A model generated the notes under the pieces. That model was not told the origin of the DNA, made no database searches, and worked only from the letters and a program-made list of their open reading frames with translations. DNA of 64,000 nucleotides from UTCFX2 sp002050125. GTDB lineage: Bacteria > Chloroflexota > Anaerolineae > Anaerolineales > UBA4823. The stretch's first letter is position 1, and every line of letters begins with the position of its first letter. The position numbers were made by a program, and so were the translations under genes. This document shows, in pieces, positions 17,721-26,935 of the stretch. The DNA is taken from contig JAOSJQ010000001.1 in the NCBI GenBank assembly GCA_027494035.1, positions 930,001 to 994,000 on the forward strand. Direction: 5' to 3'.

Positions 17721-18422
17721 CTACGGCTTACAGTCGGAGCCTCCAAAGGTCTTGCAGAACAGACCCCCCCATGAGTCCGGCAAATCGTCAAGTATTTGCT
17801 TGTATGGAGCCACCACGCCTCTCAGCCCCGAAAAAGGCTCGTGCAGTTCGGTTTCTGAGAGAGGGATATGCACAGGCACTTGTAGATTGACCGGCACCTG
17901 CAGCACCACCGGGATCGTCTGGTTGACCGGTACGATCATATCCAGGGCGATGCTCATGTGCGTTCCCTGGCGCAAGATGATATCGGTTGGCACCGGCTGA
18001 CCGTTGAGATAGACGGTGGCTTTGCGAATCGGCGTGTCTTTTGTCAGGATGATCTCGGTGCCTTGCTTAAGCGGCAGATCAAACACCACCGGAATGGTAT
18101 CTTTCACCGTGATGGTATCGCTGACTTGAATAGTCGTGACGATGCTGGCTTCATCCATTTTTACGAAGTTTTGGTAAAGCCCATCGATCACCTGCACCTG
18201 TACCAGCTCTTTGATCTGAAACAGTTGGGTTGCCAACATCAAGAGAAACACGATCAGGATGATATTGACCGTGATCGATATGATCGAAGCGATCGTCCAA
18301 AAAGCTGGCATCAAGCGGCTGTCTTTGGGCGCTGCCGGGCTATGCGGTGGCTGTGCTTGAGATCCCTGGGGCATAAGCGATGACATCTCCGGCAACTTTG
18401 GGGGATAGGTTTCCTGATCCAT
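17721..18422 (-). CDS. Membrane-anchored protein with beta-rich exported domain, unknown function
   Basis: 233 residues from ATG 18422 (TGGAG about 10 nt upstream); the longer frame to 18500 adds 26 unlikely residues. A Pro-rich cytoplasmic N-terminus, one transmembrane helix (about residues 45-67, IASIISITVNIILIVFLLML), then an exported domain rich in alternating Val/Thr/Ile and 'VP' steps (VPVNQTIPVVLQVPVN) that suggests a beta-sandwich. Two Cys near the C-terminus may form a disulfide. No family was recognised. It precedes the M16 pair by 14 nt on the same strand. Confidence 0.6.
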   Translation of the reverse strand: MDQETYPPKLPEMSSLMPQGSQAQPPHSPAAPKDSRLMPAFWTIASIISITVNIILIVFLLMLATQLFQIKELVQVQVIDGLYQNFVKMDEASIVTTIQVSDTITVKDTIPVVFDLPLKQGTEIILTKDTPIRKATVYLNGQPVPTDIILRQGTHMSIALDMIVPVNQTIPVVLQVPVNLQVPVHIPLSETELHEPFSGLRGVVAPYKQILDDLPDSWGGLFCKTFGGSDCKP

Positions 18423-18560
18423 CGGCAAACACTCCATTTTGAGACCCAATTGGTGACCGACGGATTGAATATAGCACATATTATCCATTTTCGCCAACAA
18501 TTATGCGCCTCATAGATTTCGACTTGGATTTGTCGTCCTTTCCAGCCATTCGTCTTTCAC

Positions 18561-18589
18561 TTGAAGAATCCCCCCCAAAAAGCTATAAT
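18561..18589 (+). promoter_or_regulatory. Promoter of the ferredoxin-NADP reductase-like gene
   Basis: TTGAAG (18561-18566), 17-nt spacer, TATAAT (18584-18589). The predicted start near 18596 leaves a 135-nt leader before ATG 18731. Confidence 0.72.
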
Positions 18590-18609
18590 GTGACAAAAGA
18601 GTATCGGAC

Positions 18610-18623
18610 ATTGTCCAGACAAT
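18610..18623 (+). promoter_or_regulatory. Dyad ATTGTC-CA-GACAAT, candidate operator
   Basis: A perfect 6-bp inverted repeat with a 2-bp centre lies about 15 nt downstream of the predicted transcription start, where a repressor would block elongation. The binding protein is unknown. Confidence 0.4.
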
Positions 18624-18730
18624 TAGCCTGTTACATCTTATCTTATCGATCGATCAAAACTCCGCTCGTACCAGGGTAGTGGGGAGAGCCGCACCGTTAT
18701 TCACCTGTCGATAAAAAACCTGGAGAAAAA

Positions 18731-20077
18731 ATGGCAGAAAAAAATCTTTCCAATTCTATTGTCGCCGTGGTTGGCGCCGGTCCAGCAGGAATTTTTGCTG
18801 CCAGGCAGCTAGCGCAAGCTGGCGTCAAGGTCGCGCTGTTCAACCGAGATATCAAGCCGGGTGGATTGGCGGAATACGGCATTTATTACACCAAACACAA
18901 GATGAAAGAAGGGCTGCGCAAGCAGTTCCGCCATATTCTTGCGCTGCCAGAAGTTGAATACTACGGCAACGTCACCGTCGGTCGTTCATGCAAACTCAAC
19001 CTGGATGAACTGTTTCAGCTCGGATTCCAGGCGGTCATGGTCGCCGTCGGCGCGCAGGGGACGAAATGGTTGGGCCTCCCCGGCGAAGACCTGAAAGGCG
19101 TCTACCACGCCAAAGACATTGTATTTCATTACAACAAGCTGCCTCCTTTCAGCACCCACGAGTTTGCCGTTAAAGGTAAAGTTGCGCTGATTGGGGTTGG
19201 CAATGTGATGCTGGACATTGCCCATTGGGTCACTCGCACGCTTAAGCTGGAAGAAGCTGTTGCCGTTGCCCGACGCGGTCCGGCTGAAGTGAAATTCACC
19301 CGCCAGGAGATGGAATACATCATCGCCAACCTGGATCTAAAGGCGCTCGATCAGGAAATGGAGCGCGTTGCTCATTGGATGCAGCAGGTCGATCAGGACG
19401 TGGACGCTGCCAAAGCACACATCCTGGCTGCGCTGCCCAAAGCCGATGCCCCGGTCTCAGATACACGTTTCCGCTTCGACTTCCTGGCTTCTCCCACGCG
19501 CATCCTGGGCGATGAAGCCGGCAACGTCACCGGCTTGGAAATCGAGGACACCTGTCTGGTGCTCAAAGACGGCGACACCAAAGCGCGCTCCCTGGGGACA
19601 ACGCGCGTGCTGGATGTGGACAGCGTAATTTTTTGCATCGGCGATCGAGTGGATGAAAACTTTGGGCTGCCGGTGGCGTGGAACGAATTTGTCAAGAATC
19701 CAAATCCGCGCTTTCCGATTAATGGAATTTCCTACGAAGCATACGATCCCGAAACTGACCAGCCCATCGAAGGCGTGTTCGTTGCTGGCTGGTCGCGCGA
19801 AGCCAGCAGCGGACTGGTTGGCGTGGCGCGCAAAGATGGCGAGCAGGGCGCACAGGCTATGCTCGAATACCTACAGACGGTCGAGCCGCAATACACACCC
19901 GAACAGGTGCACGCTCGTTTGAACCTCGCCCTGAAAAACTGCGACAAGCGCATAATTTCGAAAGTCGACGTGCAGAAATTGGAAGCGTTCGAAGCCGCGG
20001 AAGCCAAGCGCCTGGGGTTGGAAGAATTCAAGCTGGCGGCGAATGAGGAAATGCTTAAAGTTATCGAGGAGAGCTGA
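18731..20077 (+). CDS. FAD/NAD(P)-dependent oxidoreductase, ferredoxin-NADP reductase / adrenodoxin-reductase-like
   Basis: 448 residues. FAD dinucleotide motif VVGAGPAGIFAA at residues 13-24, then NRDIKPGGLAEYGI, the NADP-type Rossmann motif IGVGNVMLDIAHW in the middle with VARRGPAE following, and a late GWSREASSGLVGVARKDG that closes over FAD. This layout is that of adrenodoxin reductase/FprA and of glutamate synthase small subunits, but without the N-terminal Fe-S domain of the latter. A roughly 70-residue helical C-terminal extension is unusual. It probably passes electrons between NADPH and ferredoxin. Clear ribosome site CTGGAG. Confidence 0.82.
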   Translation: MAEKNLSNSIVAVVGAGPAGIFAARQLAQAGVKVALFNRDIKPGGLAEYGIYYTKHKMKEGLRKQFRHILALPEVEYYGNVTVGRSCKLNLDELFQLGFQAVMVAVGAQGTKWLGLPGEDLKGVYHAKDIVFHYNKLPPFSTHEFAVKGKVALIGVGNVMLDIAHWVTRTLKLEEAVAVARRGPAEVKFTRQEMEYIIANLDLKALDQEMERVAHWMQQVDQDVDAAKAHILAALPKADAPVSDTRFRFDFLASPTRILGDEAGNVTGLEIEDTCLVLKDGDTKARSLGTTRVLDVDSVIFCIGDRVDENFGLPVAWNEFVKNPNPRFPINGISYEAYDPETDQPIEGVFVAGWSREASSGLVGVARKDGEQGAQAMLEYLQTVEPQYTPEQVHARLNLALKNCDKRIISKVDVQKLEAFEAAEAKRLGLEEFKLAANEEMLKVIEES

Positions 20078-20106
20078 CTGGGATCCTGAAAATAATCTAT
20101 CAGAAT

Positions 20107-20135
20107 AAGCCGGGGCTCCAACCCGGCTTAGTTTT
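20107..20135. terminator. Bidirectional terminator hairpin
   Basis: AAGCCGGG (20107-20114) pairs with CCCGGCTT (20122-20129), followed by AGTTTT. It lies between two convergent genes and overlaps the stop of the leftward one. Confidence 0.75.
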
Positions 20136-20594
20136 CCTGGGTCTCGCCGCCTTCGGGTTTGCTGCGCTTCGGCACAAGTAACAGAAACCCCGCCGCGATC
20201 ATCACCTGCCCAAACATCACGCCGGCTGCCTGCCAGGGACCGAAGTAGGGCACCGCCGGAAAGGGTTGGCTGCCAAAGCCGAACACATCCGCCATGCCCG
20301 AGGCAGCCGCGATCACGTAGCCTGTCGCTACCAAACGATATCCAATATCAGCCGGGATGCTCTTTTCTCTCCCGTTCCAGAAGGTATTCAGCGCCAGATA
20401 CCCCCAAAACAGATCAGCGCCAAACCCACCAGGAACACGGCAATCTGCACAAACCCAACCACCGGGCTGCGATCCAGGTGAAACAAACCGGGGTCGACTC
20501 CCAGGGTGAAAACTAAAAAGCCAAAGACAACCACCGCCAAACCAATCTGGATCCGCACGCTCAAGTTGGAGCGCTTGGTCGTGAGGTCATTCAT
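20128..20594 (-). CDS. Small four-helix membrane protein, unknown function (frameshifted)
   Basis: Two adjoining frames (20388-20594 and 20128-20334) are halves of one protein. The first stops after CFGGIWR, but adding one base to the C5 run at 20401-20405 lets it continue as GYLALNTFWNGREKS into the second frame. The restored protein has about 155 residues and four hydrophobic segments (roughly 17-36, 46-66, 85-104, 117-139) with a charged tail. No family was recognised. Confidence 0.6.
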
Positions 20595-20663
20595 GGCGGT
20601 CTTTAGATCTACCCAACGAAATCAATTTGGACGTTCTCATTTCAACTCGATACAACATTCTAC

Positions 20664-21767
20664 TCAATGCAATATTCTACGCAGAAACGTAATCCAGTTG
20701 CCGCTTAGAATGGCTGCGCAATCATCGTCCGAATAACCTCTTTCAGCCAGGAAAGGCGCCAGTTTTTTTATGTCGGCTACCGAATCGATCCCAGCCGGCA
20801 CGGACTGCAAACCCAGCCCGCCATCGAAATCGCTGCCCAAGCCCACATGGTGCGCATCGCCAGCCATCTGGCAAATATAATCGATCTGGGCGACCAGATG
20901 AGCCAGGGTAACTTCTTCGCGCCCGTCGCCGCGGCGCCAGCCGGGTTTCAAGAAGGCGTTGTAAAAATGCACGCCAATTACGCCGTCCCGTTCGAGGATG
21001 CCCCGGATCAGAGGATCGGGCAAATGGCGGTTGCTCTCATGTCCTTTTAGCAAAGCCTGGGCGTTGCTATGAGACGCGATCAGCGCGCCGTTATAAAGAT
21101 CGAGCGCTTCATAAGCCGCTTGCTCGTCCATATGGCTCAAATCCAAGCCAAATCCCAGTTCGCCCATGCGCTCGAGCAGCGCGCGCCCCGCGCCGGTCAG
21201 CGGGCCCGGCTCCAGCCAACCCCCACAATAGCGCGTGCCGCTCCAGGCGGGACCGATCAAGCGCAAGCCGCCCTCCCACCATTCGTCCAACTCGCCCGGA
21301 TCCACCACCGCATCCGCCCCTTCCATCAACAACACCAATCCGACCGGGTTCCCTTTTTGGACCTCCCCACTCTCAGCAATCACCGGGCGGGTCTTCCAAA
21401 CACTCAGCAGCGCTTCCAGTTCTTTTGCGCTTTGGATCAAGCGAAATTGATCCGAATGATCATCCGTCAGCCGCATGTAGAACTCGAGTTGTTCGCGGCA
21501 CATGCGCTTCGCCTGCTGGGCATCTGCGTAACACAGTTTGTCCCAGGCGCCGGCGCAGTGCCGCAGCGGGGAGGCGAACAAAGTGGCAAAAACCAACGCC
21601 ACATCTCCAACCTGATACTCGAGCCAGCCGATCATGGTATCGTCATTCAGCGCCGGAATTTGAGTTCCAGCCTCGCGCCGGCGGGTTTCAGCCACGGGGC
21701 GCAGATAATCCCGCCCAAAGGTGAGCGTGTTCCAAGCCAGGTCTTCGTGAGCATCAACAATCAGCAT
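20664..21767 (-). CDS. Membrane dipeptidase family (renal dipeptidase, M19) hydrolase
   Basis: About 367 residues from ATG 21767, chosen for CTGGAG 5 nt upstream; the longer frame runs inside mutY. M19 metal ligands are visible: DAHEDLAWN (HxD), the bridging Glu in LLMEGADAV, the histidines in LSHMDEQA and ASHSNAQAL, and GSDFDGG. The family cleaves dipeptides, including D-amino-acid ones and some beta-lactams, with two zinc ions. The start codon overlaps the mutY stop (ATGCTGA), so translation is coupled to mutY. Confidence 0.9.
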   Translation of the reverse strand: MLIVDAHEDLAWNTLTFGRDYLRPVAETRRREAGTQIPALNDDTMIGWLEYQVGDVALVFATLFASPLRHCAGAWDKLCYADAQQAKRMCREQLEFYMRLTDDHSDQFRLIQSAKELEALLSVWKTRPVIAESGEVQKGNPVGLVLLMEGADAVVDPGELDEWWEGGLRLIGPAWSGTRYCGGWLEPGPLTGAGRALLERMGELGFGLDLSHMDEQAAYEALDLYNGALIASHSNAQALLKGHESNRHLPDPLIRGILERDGVIGVHFYNAFLKPGWRRGDGREEVTLAHLVAQIDYICQMAGDAHHVGLGSDFDGGLGLQSVPAGIDSVADIKKLAPFLAERGYSDDDCAAILSGNWITFLRRILH

Positions 21768-22840
21768 CGTGTCTCCAGTGACTGTAAATCTCGGGCGATC
21801 TGACGGTCGATCTTTCCCATGGGAAAATCGTCCAACCGGTCTAAACCAACCCAGCGCAAAGCCTGGGCTTCGAATGGGTGCGGGTGGTCTCCCTCGCCCA
21901 GGCGGCAATGAAAGGCGTGTAACGTTACCTTAAAATGGGTATACGCGTGGCGGTACACCCCGAGCAAGTCACCCACCTCGATTTCGCTGCCCAGCTCCTC
22001 GCAAATCTCGCGTTTCAGACCGTCGATCAGACTTTCGCCGGGCAGAAGTTTGCCCCCCGGAAACTCCCACAGCCCGCCCAAGAGCTTATCGGTTGGGCGC
22101 TGCGCGATCAGCATTTGCCCGGCGTGACAGATTACCGCCGCAGCAACGGTGTAGTGCGGCGGGCGCGCTCGCTTCAGTTGTGCCGGGCGCTGCGACTGCA
22201 CGCCTCTGAGGTTTGCCAGGCATACTTCCCTCAACGGGCAGTTGGGACAATCCGGACGGCGCGGGGTGCAGACCCGCGCGCCCAGATCCATCGAAGCCTG
22301 GTTATAATCCCCCGCTTTTCCGGCTGGCAGATGATCGCGGGCCAAGTCCCACAGGCGCGCCTCCCCGGCGGGCGATCGGGCTGGTTCGGACACGTCGAAG
22401 ACGCGCGCAAGCACCCGGCGGATATTCCCATCCAGCACAGGCGCATCGACGCCAAACGCAATCGAGGCAATTGCCCCGGCTGTGGAGCAGCCTATGCCGG
22501 GAAGTTGGGCAAGCTCCGCCGGCTGCTCCGGTATTTGACCCACATATTTCGTCATTACGATCTTTGCCGCCGCGTGCAGGTTGCGCGCCCGGCTATAGTA
22601 CCCCAGCCCTTCCCACGCCGTCAGGACGGCTTGCAGAGGCGCCTCCGCCAGAGCCGGCAGGTTGGGGAACCTCTCCATCCACCGTTCGAAATAAGGCAGC
22701 ACAGTTTCGACGCGCGTCTGTTGGAGCATAATTTCAGAAACCCACACCGCATAAGGTTCGGGGTTGCGCCTCCAGGGCAGCGGGCGGGCGTGCTTGGAAT
22801 ACCAATCTAGAAGAAGAACAGGGAATTCTTTTCCAGTCAC
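21761..22840 (-). CDS. mutY: A/G-specific adenine glycosylase
   Basis: 359 residues. It removes adenine mispaired with 8-oxoguanine. N-terminal EIMLQQTRVETV with the catalytic Glu, the helix-hairpin-helix LPGIGCSTAGAIASIAF, the catalytic Asp in VLDGNIRRVLARVF, and the 4Fe-4S loop C-x6-C-x2-C-x5-C (CTPRRPDCPNCPLREVC) are all present. The C-terminal NUDIX-like domain (LKREICEELGSEIEVG) recognises 8-oxoG. GTG 22840 overlaps the preceding TGA (GTGA), another sign of coupled translation. Confidence 0.96.
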   Translation of the reverse strand: MTGKEFPVLLLDWYSKHARPLPWRRNPEPYAVWVSEIMLQQTRVETVLPYFERWMERFPNLPALAEAPLQAVLTAWEGLGYYSRARNLHAAAKIVMTKYVGQIPEQPAELAQLPGIGCSTAGAIASIAFGVDAPVLDGNIRRVLARVFDVSEPARSPAGEARLWDLARDHLPAGKAGDYNQASMDLGARVCTPRRPDCPNCPLREVCLANLRGVQSQRPAQLKRARPPHYTVAAAVICHAGQMLIAQRPTDKLLGGLWEFPGGKLLPGESLIDGLKREICEELGSEIEVGDLLGVYRHAYTHFKVTLHAFHCRLGEGDHPHPFEAQALRWVGLDRLDDFPMGKIDRQIARDLQSLETRC

Positions 22841-23139
22841 ATCTGGAACCCGCTGCGGGACTGCACGATCTTGTAGTCGAAGTTTTCGACGTAATCGAGC
22901 AGGCGGCTGGTTAAATCCTTCCAGTCCGCTGATTCCAGAACCTGGTTGAGCGCATTGATGGTTGGCATTTGAGCCGCCGCCAGAATCTGAGGCTGGTCGC
23001 CGTACATCGTAAACCAGGCATCGCTGACTTCCATCCCCATGCGCTGCATGGCGGGTATAAAATCGCGCACGACAAACTCAAAATAATCCTGTTCGCGGCC
23101 CGGCAAAATATCCCACGTCATTAAGATTTTTATGCCCAC
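22837..23139 (-). CDS. Conserved small protein, possible dimeric alpha/beta-barrel fold
   Basis: 100 residues, no signal peptide. The pattern (beta strand KILMTWDILPG, helix REQDYFEFVVRDFIPAMQRM, strand DAWFTMYG, helix WKDLTSRLLDYV) resembles dimeric ferredoxin-like (ABM/Dabb) proteins. No family was firmly recognised. Its stop overlaps the mutY start. Confidence 0.65.
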   Translation of the reverse strand: MGIKILMTWDILPGREQDYFEFVVRDFIPAMQRMGMEVSDAWFTMYGDQPQILAAAQMPTINALNQVLESADWKDLTSRLLDYVENFDYKIVQSRSGFQM

Positions 23140-23164
23140 GATGATTGCTCCTGACCGAGATCGA

Positions 23165-23809
23165 TCATGACTTGGTGTGGCTCAACAGCACAACGCGTGT
23201 TTCATCCGGGATCCCGCCCGGGGTGATCTTCAGCGATGGTTGGGAATCGACATGCGCTACCCCCATTTCCTTCAAAAACTTACTGACCGGACCCAGTTTT
23301 AGATTGCTTCCCGGGAGGCTGTAATGCATGGGGATAACGATCCCCGGCTCGATCAAGCTGACCACTTCGACGGCTTTGGTCGCCGACAAGCCGCCCCCGC
23401 CGCCCACTGGAACCAGCGCGACGTGCACATCGCCGAGCGCCTCCACTTCAGCCTGACTGGGGACGCGCCTCAAATCGCCCAGGTGCGCCACCGTCAGTCC
23501 TTCATAATCAAAAACATAGAGGGTGTTGCGCGGTTCATCTGCGGCGCGCTTTGCGCCATTCGTTTGAACTGCGGTGATAAAAACCCCGCCGATCTCATAT
23601 TCGCCCGGTCCGCTGAGCACGTGCTTCCTGCCCTTGACCGCCTCAACGTTGTTGTGACCCGGCGCGTCGTGGCTGATGGTAACGATATCTGCTTTCAAGC
23701 GAAGCGGATCATAGCCGGTGACCTTGTAATCGTAGGGGTCGGTTACGATGCTCGCCAAACTGCGCTCGCTTAACCGGAAGCATGAAAGCCCATACCAGGT
23801 AATTTCCAT
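23165..23809 (-). CDS. Metallo-beta-lactamase-fold hydrolase, UlaG-like
   Basis: About 214 residues from ATG 23809 (AAGGAG 5 nt upstream). N-terminal MEITWYGLSCFRL is typical of the UlaG/YtkL-like branch (Lactamase_B_3). The metal site reads SHDAPGHNN rather than HxHxDH, as in that branch; GPGEYEIGG and the late VIPMHYSLPG histidine are present. The substrate is unknown; the family includes lactonases and phosphodiesterase-like enzymes. Confidence 0.82.
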   Translation of the reverse strand: MEITWYGLSCFRLSERSLASIVTDPYDYKVTGYDPLRLKADIVTISHDAPGHNNVEAVKGRKHVLSGPGEYEIGGVFITAVQTNGAKRAADEPRNTLYVFDYEGLTVAHLGDLRRVPSQAEVEALGDVHVALVPVGGGGGLSATKAVEVVSLIEPGIVIPMHYSLPGSNLKLGPVSKFLKEMGVAHVDSQPSLKITPGGIPDETRVVLLSHTKS

Positions 23810-24038
23810 CCATTCTCCTTGCTGAATGCCGGGCGGCAAACCTGTGAACCGTCAGGCAAAGGTAAATTCGAGACAGTCACACCATCTTCGAATCAGGTCA
23901 ACCGAAAACGGTGAGATATTCCGCCCCGCCAGGCTTTGATTATCGATGCCTGACTGGATAAATTATACTTCATCCTTTGTCATCCTTCGCGGTGGTAAGA
24001 TTGATGTGTTCAGATCAACCCGCCGAACCCGAGATCAG

Positions 24039-24836
24039 ATGATGCCATTGCAGGCGCTGCCTTTTGGATTGAAAGCCGAACTTACTCCCGGGGCGCAGGT
24101 CGAAGCCCTCGATCCCCGCGCCTGGCGGCTCTCGATCCCGGCTGGGCTGGGTGGACGCTACCGGCTGGCTCAACTGGATAACTATAGCCCCCGCCGGCGG
24201 TCAGCGTTTCCCCATCGGGCGCCGTTTTGCCTGGAGTTGGAAGCCCGCGCTTCAGCCTCCTCCCTGCCTGGCACCTGGGGATTCGGCTTGTGGAACGATC
24301 CCTTCAGCATGGGGGCGCTGACCGGCAAGGCGCTGCGCTTCCCGGCGCTGCCCAACACCGCCTGGTACTTCTTCGCCTCAGTCGAAAACTGCCTCTCCCT
24401 GCGCGACGACCTGCCCGCTAACGGACCGCTTGCCGCGACGTTCCAGGCGCGGCGTAAGCCCGGCGCGCGGTTGGCGCTTGGCGCAATCGCGCTGCCGCTG
24501 ATGGCGCTTTCCGCGGGGCGCAGATTGCTGCGCCGGTTCGCCGCCGCGATTGTGCAGCAGGACGCCGTCTCGCTGGATATCGACCCGGCGGACTGGCACG
24601 CTTTTACACTCGCATGGCAGACGGATCAGGTCCGCTTCACAGTAGATGGGAGAACGCTGCTCCAGACGAAGATCGCGCCGGCGGGTCCGCTGGGTCTGGT
24701 GATCTGGATCGATAACCAGTATGCAGCCTTCCGCCCCGACGGCAGTTTAGCGTATGGGATGCTCGAAAACCGCCAGCCCGGCTGGATCGAAGTGCGCAAT
24801 CTTCGCCCCTGCGAGCCCGCGTCGCGCGGCGCTTGA
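24039..24836 (+). CDS. Hypothetical protein, possible concanavalin A-like jelly-roll domain
   Basis: About 265 residues from ATG 24039; ATG 24042 is equally possible, and an extended -10-like TGGTAAGAT at 23993-24001 argues against the earlier ATG 23946. No signal peptide. The pattern of beta strands with LELEARAS, WGFGLWNDPFS, the closing WHAFTLAWQTDQVRFTVDGR and GPLGLVIWIDNQYA resembles LamG/GH16-type lectin folds, where 'trivial' sugar-binding sandwich domains keep F-x-V-D-G-x near the end. Function unknown. Confidence 0.5.
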   Translation: MMPLQALPFGLKAELTPGAQVEALDPRAWRLSIPAGLGGRYRLAQLDNYSPRRRSAFPHRAPFCLELEARASASSLPGTWGFGLWNDPFSMGALTGKALRFPALPNTAWYFFASVENCLSLRDDLPANGPLAATFQARRKPGARLALGAIALPLMALSAGRRLLRRFAAAIVQQDAVSLDIDPADWHAFTLAWQTDQVRFTVDGRTLLQTKIAPAGPLGLVIWIDNQYAAFRPDGSLAYGMLENRQPGWIEVRNLRPCEPASRGA

Positions 24837-24895
24837 CAACCATCTGACATGTGTGTAAAATATTGGGGCTCTTTACAAGGGATGAATATCTTAGG

Positions 24896-24968
24896 GCCGA
24901 GATAGCTCAGTTGGTAGAGCACATGACTGAAAATCATGGTGTCGCCAGTTCGATTCTGGCTCTCGGCA
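24896..24968 (+). tRNA. tRNA-Phe (GAA)
   Basis: Acceptor GCCGAGA pairs with TCTCGGC (24961-24967) plus A; D-arm TAGCTCAGTTGGTAGAGC; anticodon stem CATGA/TCATG around CTGAAAA, anticodon GAA; T-arm GTTCGATTC. No CCA is encoded. Confidence 0.95.
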
Positions 24969-25000
24969 TTCTCGGCCAAAAACACGAAAAGGCCGTTCCT

Positions 25001-25073
25001 GCGGGCATAGTTCAGTTGGTAGAACACCTCCTTGCCAAGGAGAAGGTCACGGGTTCGAGTCCCGTTGCCCGCT
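25001..25073 (+). tRNA. tRNA-Gly (GCC)
   Basis: Acceptor GCGGGCA pairs with TGCCCGC (25066-25072) plus T; anticodon loop TTGCCAA gives GCC; T-loop GGTTCGAGTCC. No CCA is encoded. Confidence 0.95.
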
Positions 25074-25085
25074 CTTTTCATTTTT

Positions 25086-25156
25086 GGCGACGTGGCCAAG
25101 TGGTAAGGCAAGGGTCTGCAAAACCCTGATCACGGGTTCAAATCCCGTCGTCGCCT
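25086..25156 (+). tRNA. tRNA-Cys (GCA)
   Basis: Acceptor GGCGACG pairs with CGTCGCC (25149-25155) plus T; anticodon stem AGGGT/ACCCT around CTGCAAA, anticodon GCA; T-loop GGTTCAAATCC. Short D-arm, 71 nt in total. No CCA is encoded. Confidence 0.94.
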
Positions 25157-25182
25157 CTCATTTTCAAAATCGGACGCTTACC

Positions 25183-25214
25183 GCCCTGGGAAAACCCTCC
25201 CAGGGCTGTTGTTT
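25183..25214 (+). terminator. Terminator of the tRNA cluster
   Basis: GCCCTGGGA (25183-25191) pairs with TCCCAGGGC (25198-25206) around AAACCC, followed by TGTTGTTT. It lies 27 nt after tRNA-Cys. Confidence 0.75.
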
Positions 25215-25249
25215 CCAGCACGGCTCTCCCCCTGTCCGCTTATCAAAGA

Positions 25250-25816
25250 CTATTCCGGCAGTCCCTCCACCGCCAACGCGTTGGATGGTTCTTCCAGAAA
25301 TTCACCGTACTCGAATTGCCTGCAGGGTTCGGGACGCGCAAGCAGCTCGGATAAGATCGCGGGCAGTTTTCGACGAAGTTCCTCTTGCGCCCAAAGATGT
25401 ATCGAGGCCCCGGTCGACCACGACCGCCTGACGGAGCAGTCTGCCAGGGCGTAGTTCCCGGCAGCCAGTTCACCCACTTGCCAGGCTAGGGTCCGAATTC
25501 CCTCGGTAATGCGCGCCAGGCGCGCAGCGTCCTCTTCCGCAAGATTCGCAAATACAGGACTTCCTCCCTCGCCGCCAAAATCTGCTACGGAGGGCACGTC
25601 GAAGTCGGGCGCAATCCGGCGGCGCTGCTGACGATAGCCGCTAAGCTGCGCTAACAATTCGCTTTTCTGTTGCGCCAGTTCAACCAGCCCAGCCGCATCG
25701 CAATCCGCCAGCAGGCAGCGTTCGCGGCGCAGCAGCCGCAACAGAGCCTGCCAGCCGCGAAATTCACCCACCATCAGTTGAAACAACTCATGCGATTTTT
25801 GCGGACGCCCCGTCAT
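25250..25816 (-). CDS. Helical protein, FlgN-like
   Basis: About 188 residues from ATG 25816 (GAGAGGA just upstream). The N-terminal helices with LLRRERCLLADCDAAGLVELAQQKSELLAQL follow the FlgN pattern (repeated Leu, then a Lys/Ser-Glu-Leu-Leu block), as in flagellar export chaperones. No flagellar gene is visible nearby, so the match may reflect only a generic helical bundle. The C-terminal half has no known feature. Confidence 0.5.
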   Translation of the reverse strand: MTGRPQKSHELFQLMVGEFRGWQALLRLLRRERCLLADCDAAGLVELAQQKSELLAQLSGYRQQRRRIAPDFDVPSVADFGGEGGSPVFANLAEEDAARLARITEGIRTLAWQVGELAAGNYALADCSVRRSWSTGASIHLWAQEELRRKLPAILSELLARPEPCRQFEYGEFLEEPSNALAVEGLPE

Positions 25817-25986
25817 AGTCCTCTCGAAGTCAATTTGCATCGCGTTCAAATCGAAGACCGCGCTGGACGAATCATGAGACCCAAGCGGCAGCATCTGCTA
25901 TTCAATTTAACATATCTGGCAGAGAAAACGAATAAATTGGATGTGAAACCAGGATAAAGAGGCTGTAAAACTTGCGCGGGCGCGCT

Positions 25987-26779
25987 TTAGCCGGCGTTGA
26001 TAGTGTACCCGTAGCCCGGGACGGTCTGGATAAATTGCGGCGCGCGCGGATCTTCCTCGATCCGCTCCCGCAGATTTTTGATGTGTACGCGCACCAGGTC
26101 TGGGCTGCCGGTGTCGGACGGGTAATCCCACACTTCATCGAGCAGGCGGCTGGGCGAAAAGATCTCCCCGGGATGGCTCATCAGATGCAGCAGCAGTTCG
26201 AATTGGACCGGTGTCAGGCGCACCTTGCCCCGCTTGGGGGTGGTCAACTCGTATGAGCGCGTATCCAGCACGAAACCCGCCACTTCCAGGCGTTGTTTCA
26301 TCTCCACGGTCTGTTGTTCCACCCGCCGCTGACCCGGCATCTGAGAAACGGGGCGGAGTTCAAGTTTGCGCGGGCTCGCATTTGGGTTCAACCCCGCAGC
26401 CCGGTTTGCCCGGCGCAGAACTGCCCGCAAGCGCAGGACCAGTTCATCGATGTTAAAAAGGCTTGCAAAGGTAGTCGTCTGCGCCGGCGTTGAACCCGTT
26501 GATCTTGTCTTCGTCTTTGATCTTGGCAGTCAGGAACAGGATCGGCGTTTCAGCCAATAAAGGATCCGCACGTATCTCCCGGCAAACCGCCAGACCGTCC
26601 TTGCCCGGCATGACGATGTCGAGTATCACGAGATCGGGGGGGCGGCGGCGAGCCGCTTTGAGGCCCTCCACCCCGCTGTTGGTAATCACCACCCTGAATT
26701 CGCCCCCGCGCAGGCTGCGTTCGATCGTGCGCGCCACAATGTCGTCGTCTTCGATGACCAGAATATTAGCCGGCTCCAT
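25987..26779 (-). CDS. OmpR/PhoB-family response regulator (frameshifted)
   Basis: The receiver half (26453-26779) has the acidic pair EDDD, the phospho-acceptor Asp in VILDIVMPGKDG and the Lys in YLCKPF, where it hits a stop. The DNA-binding half (25987-26430) has the winged helix LTPVQFELLLHLMSHPGEIFS...VHIKNLRERI...GYGYTI. Removing one A from the A5 run at 26455-26459 makes KPFNIDELVLRLRAVLRRAN and joins them into one regulator of about 264 residues. The linker between domains is longer than usual (about 45 residues). No histidine kinase is next to it. Confidence 0.85.
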
Positions 26780-26935
26780 AGGTTTACCTCTCGAAGACCT
26801 GATCAGCGGTACCCCGCCGCACCAGAATACGGCTCAGAGCTGCGCCCAATCAGCCGGGGTTATGATAAGCCTGGTCAGGTAAAAAAACCATAAAGTATCT
26901 GTAAAGAATCGTTTGCTGCATCAGCCTGCAAACGC

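Noticed and set aside
24626..25111. ORFs across the tRNA cluster
   Set aside because: They read through tRNA genes and have no domains.
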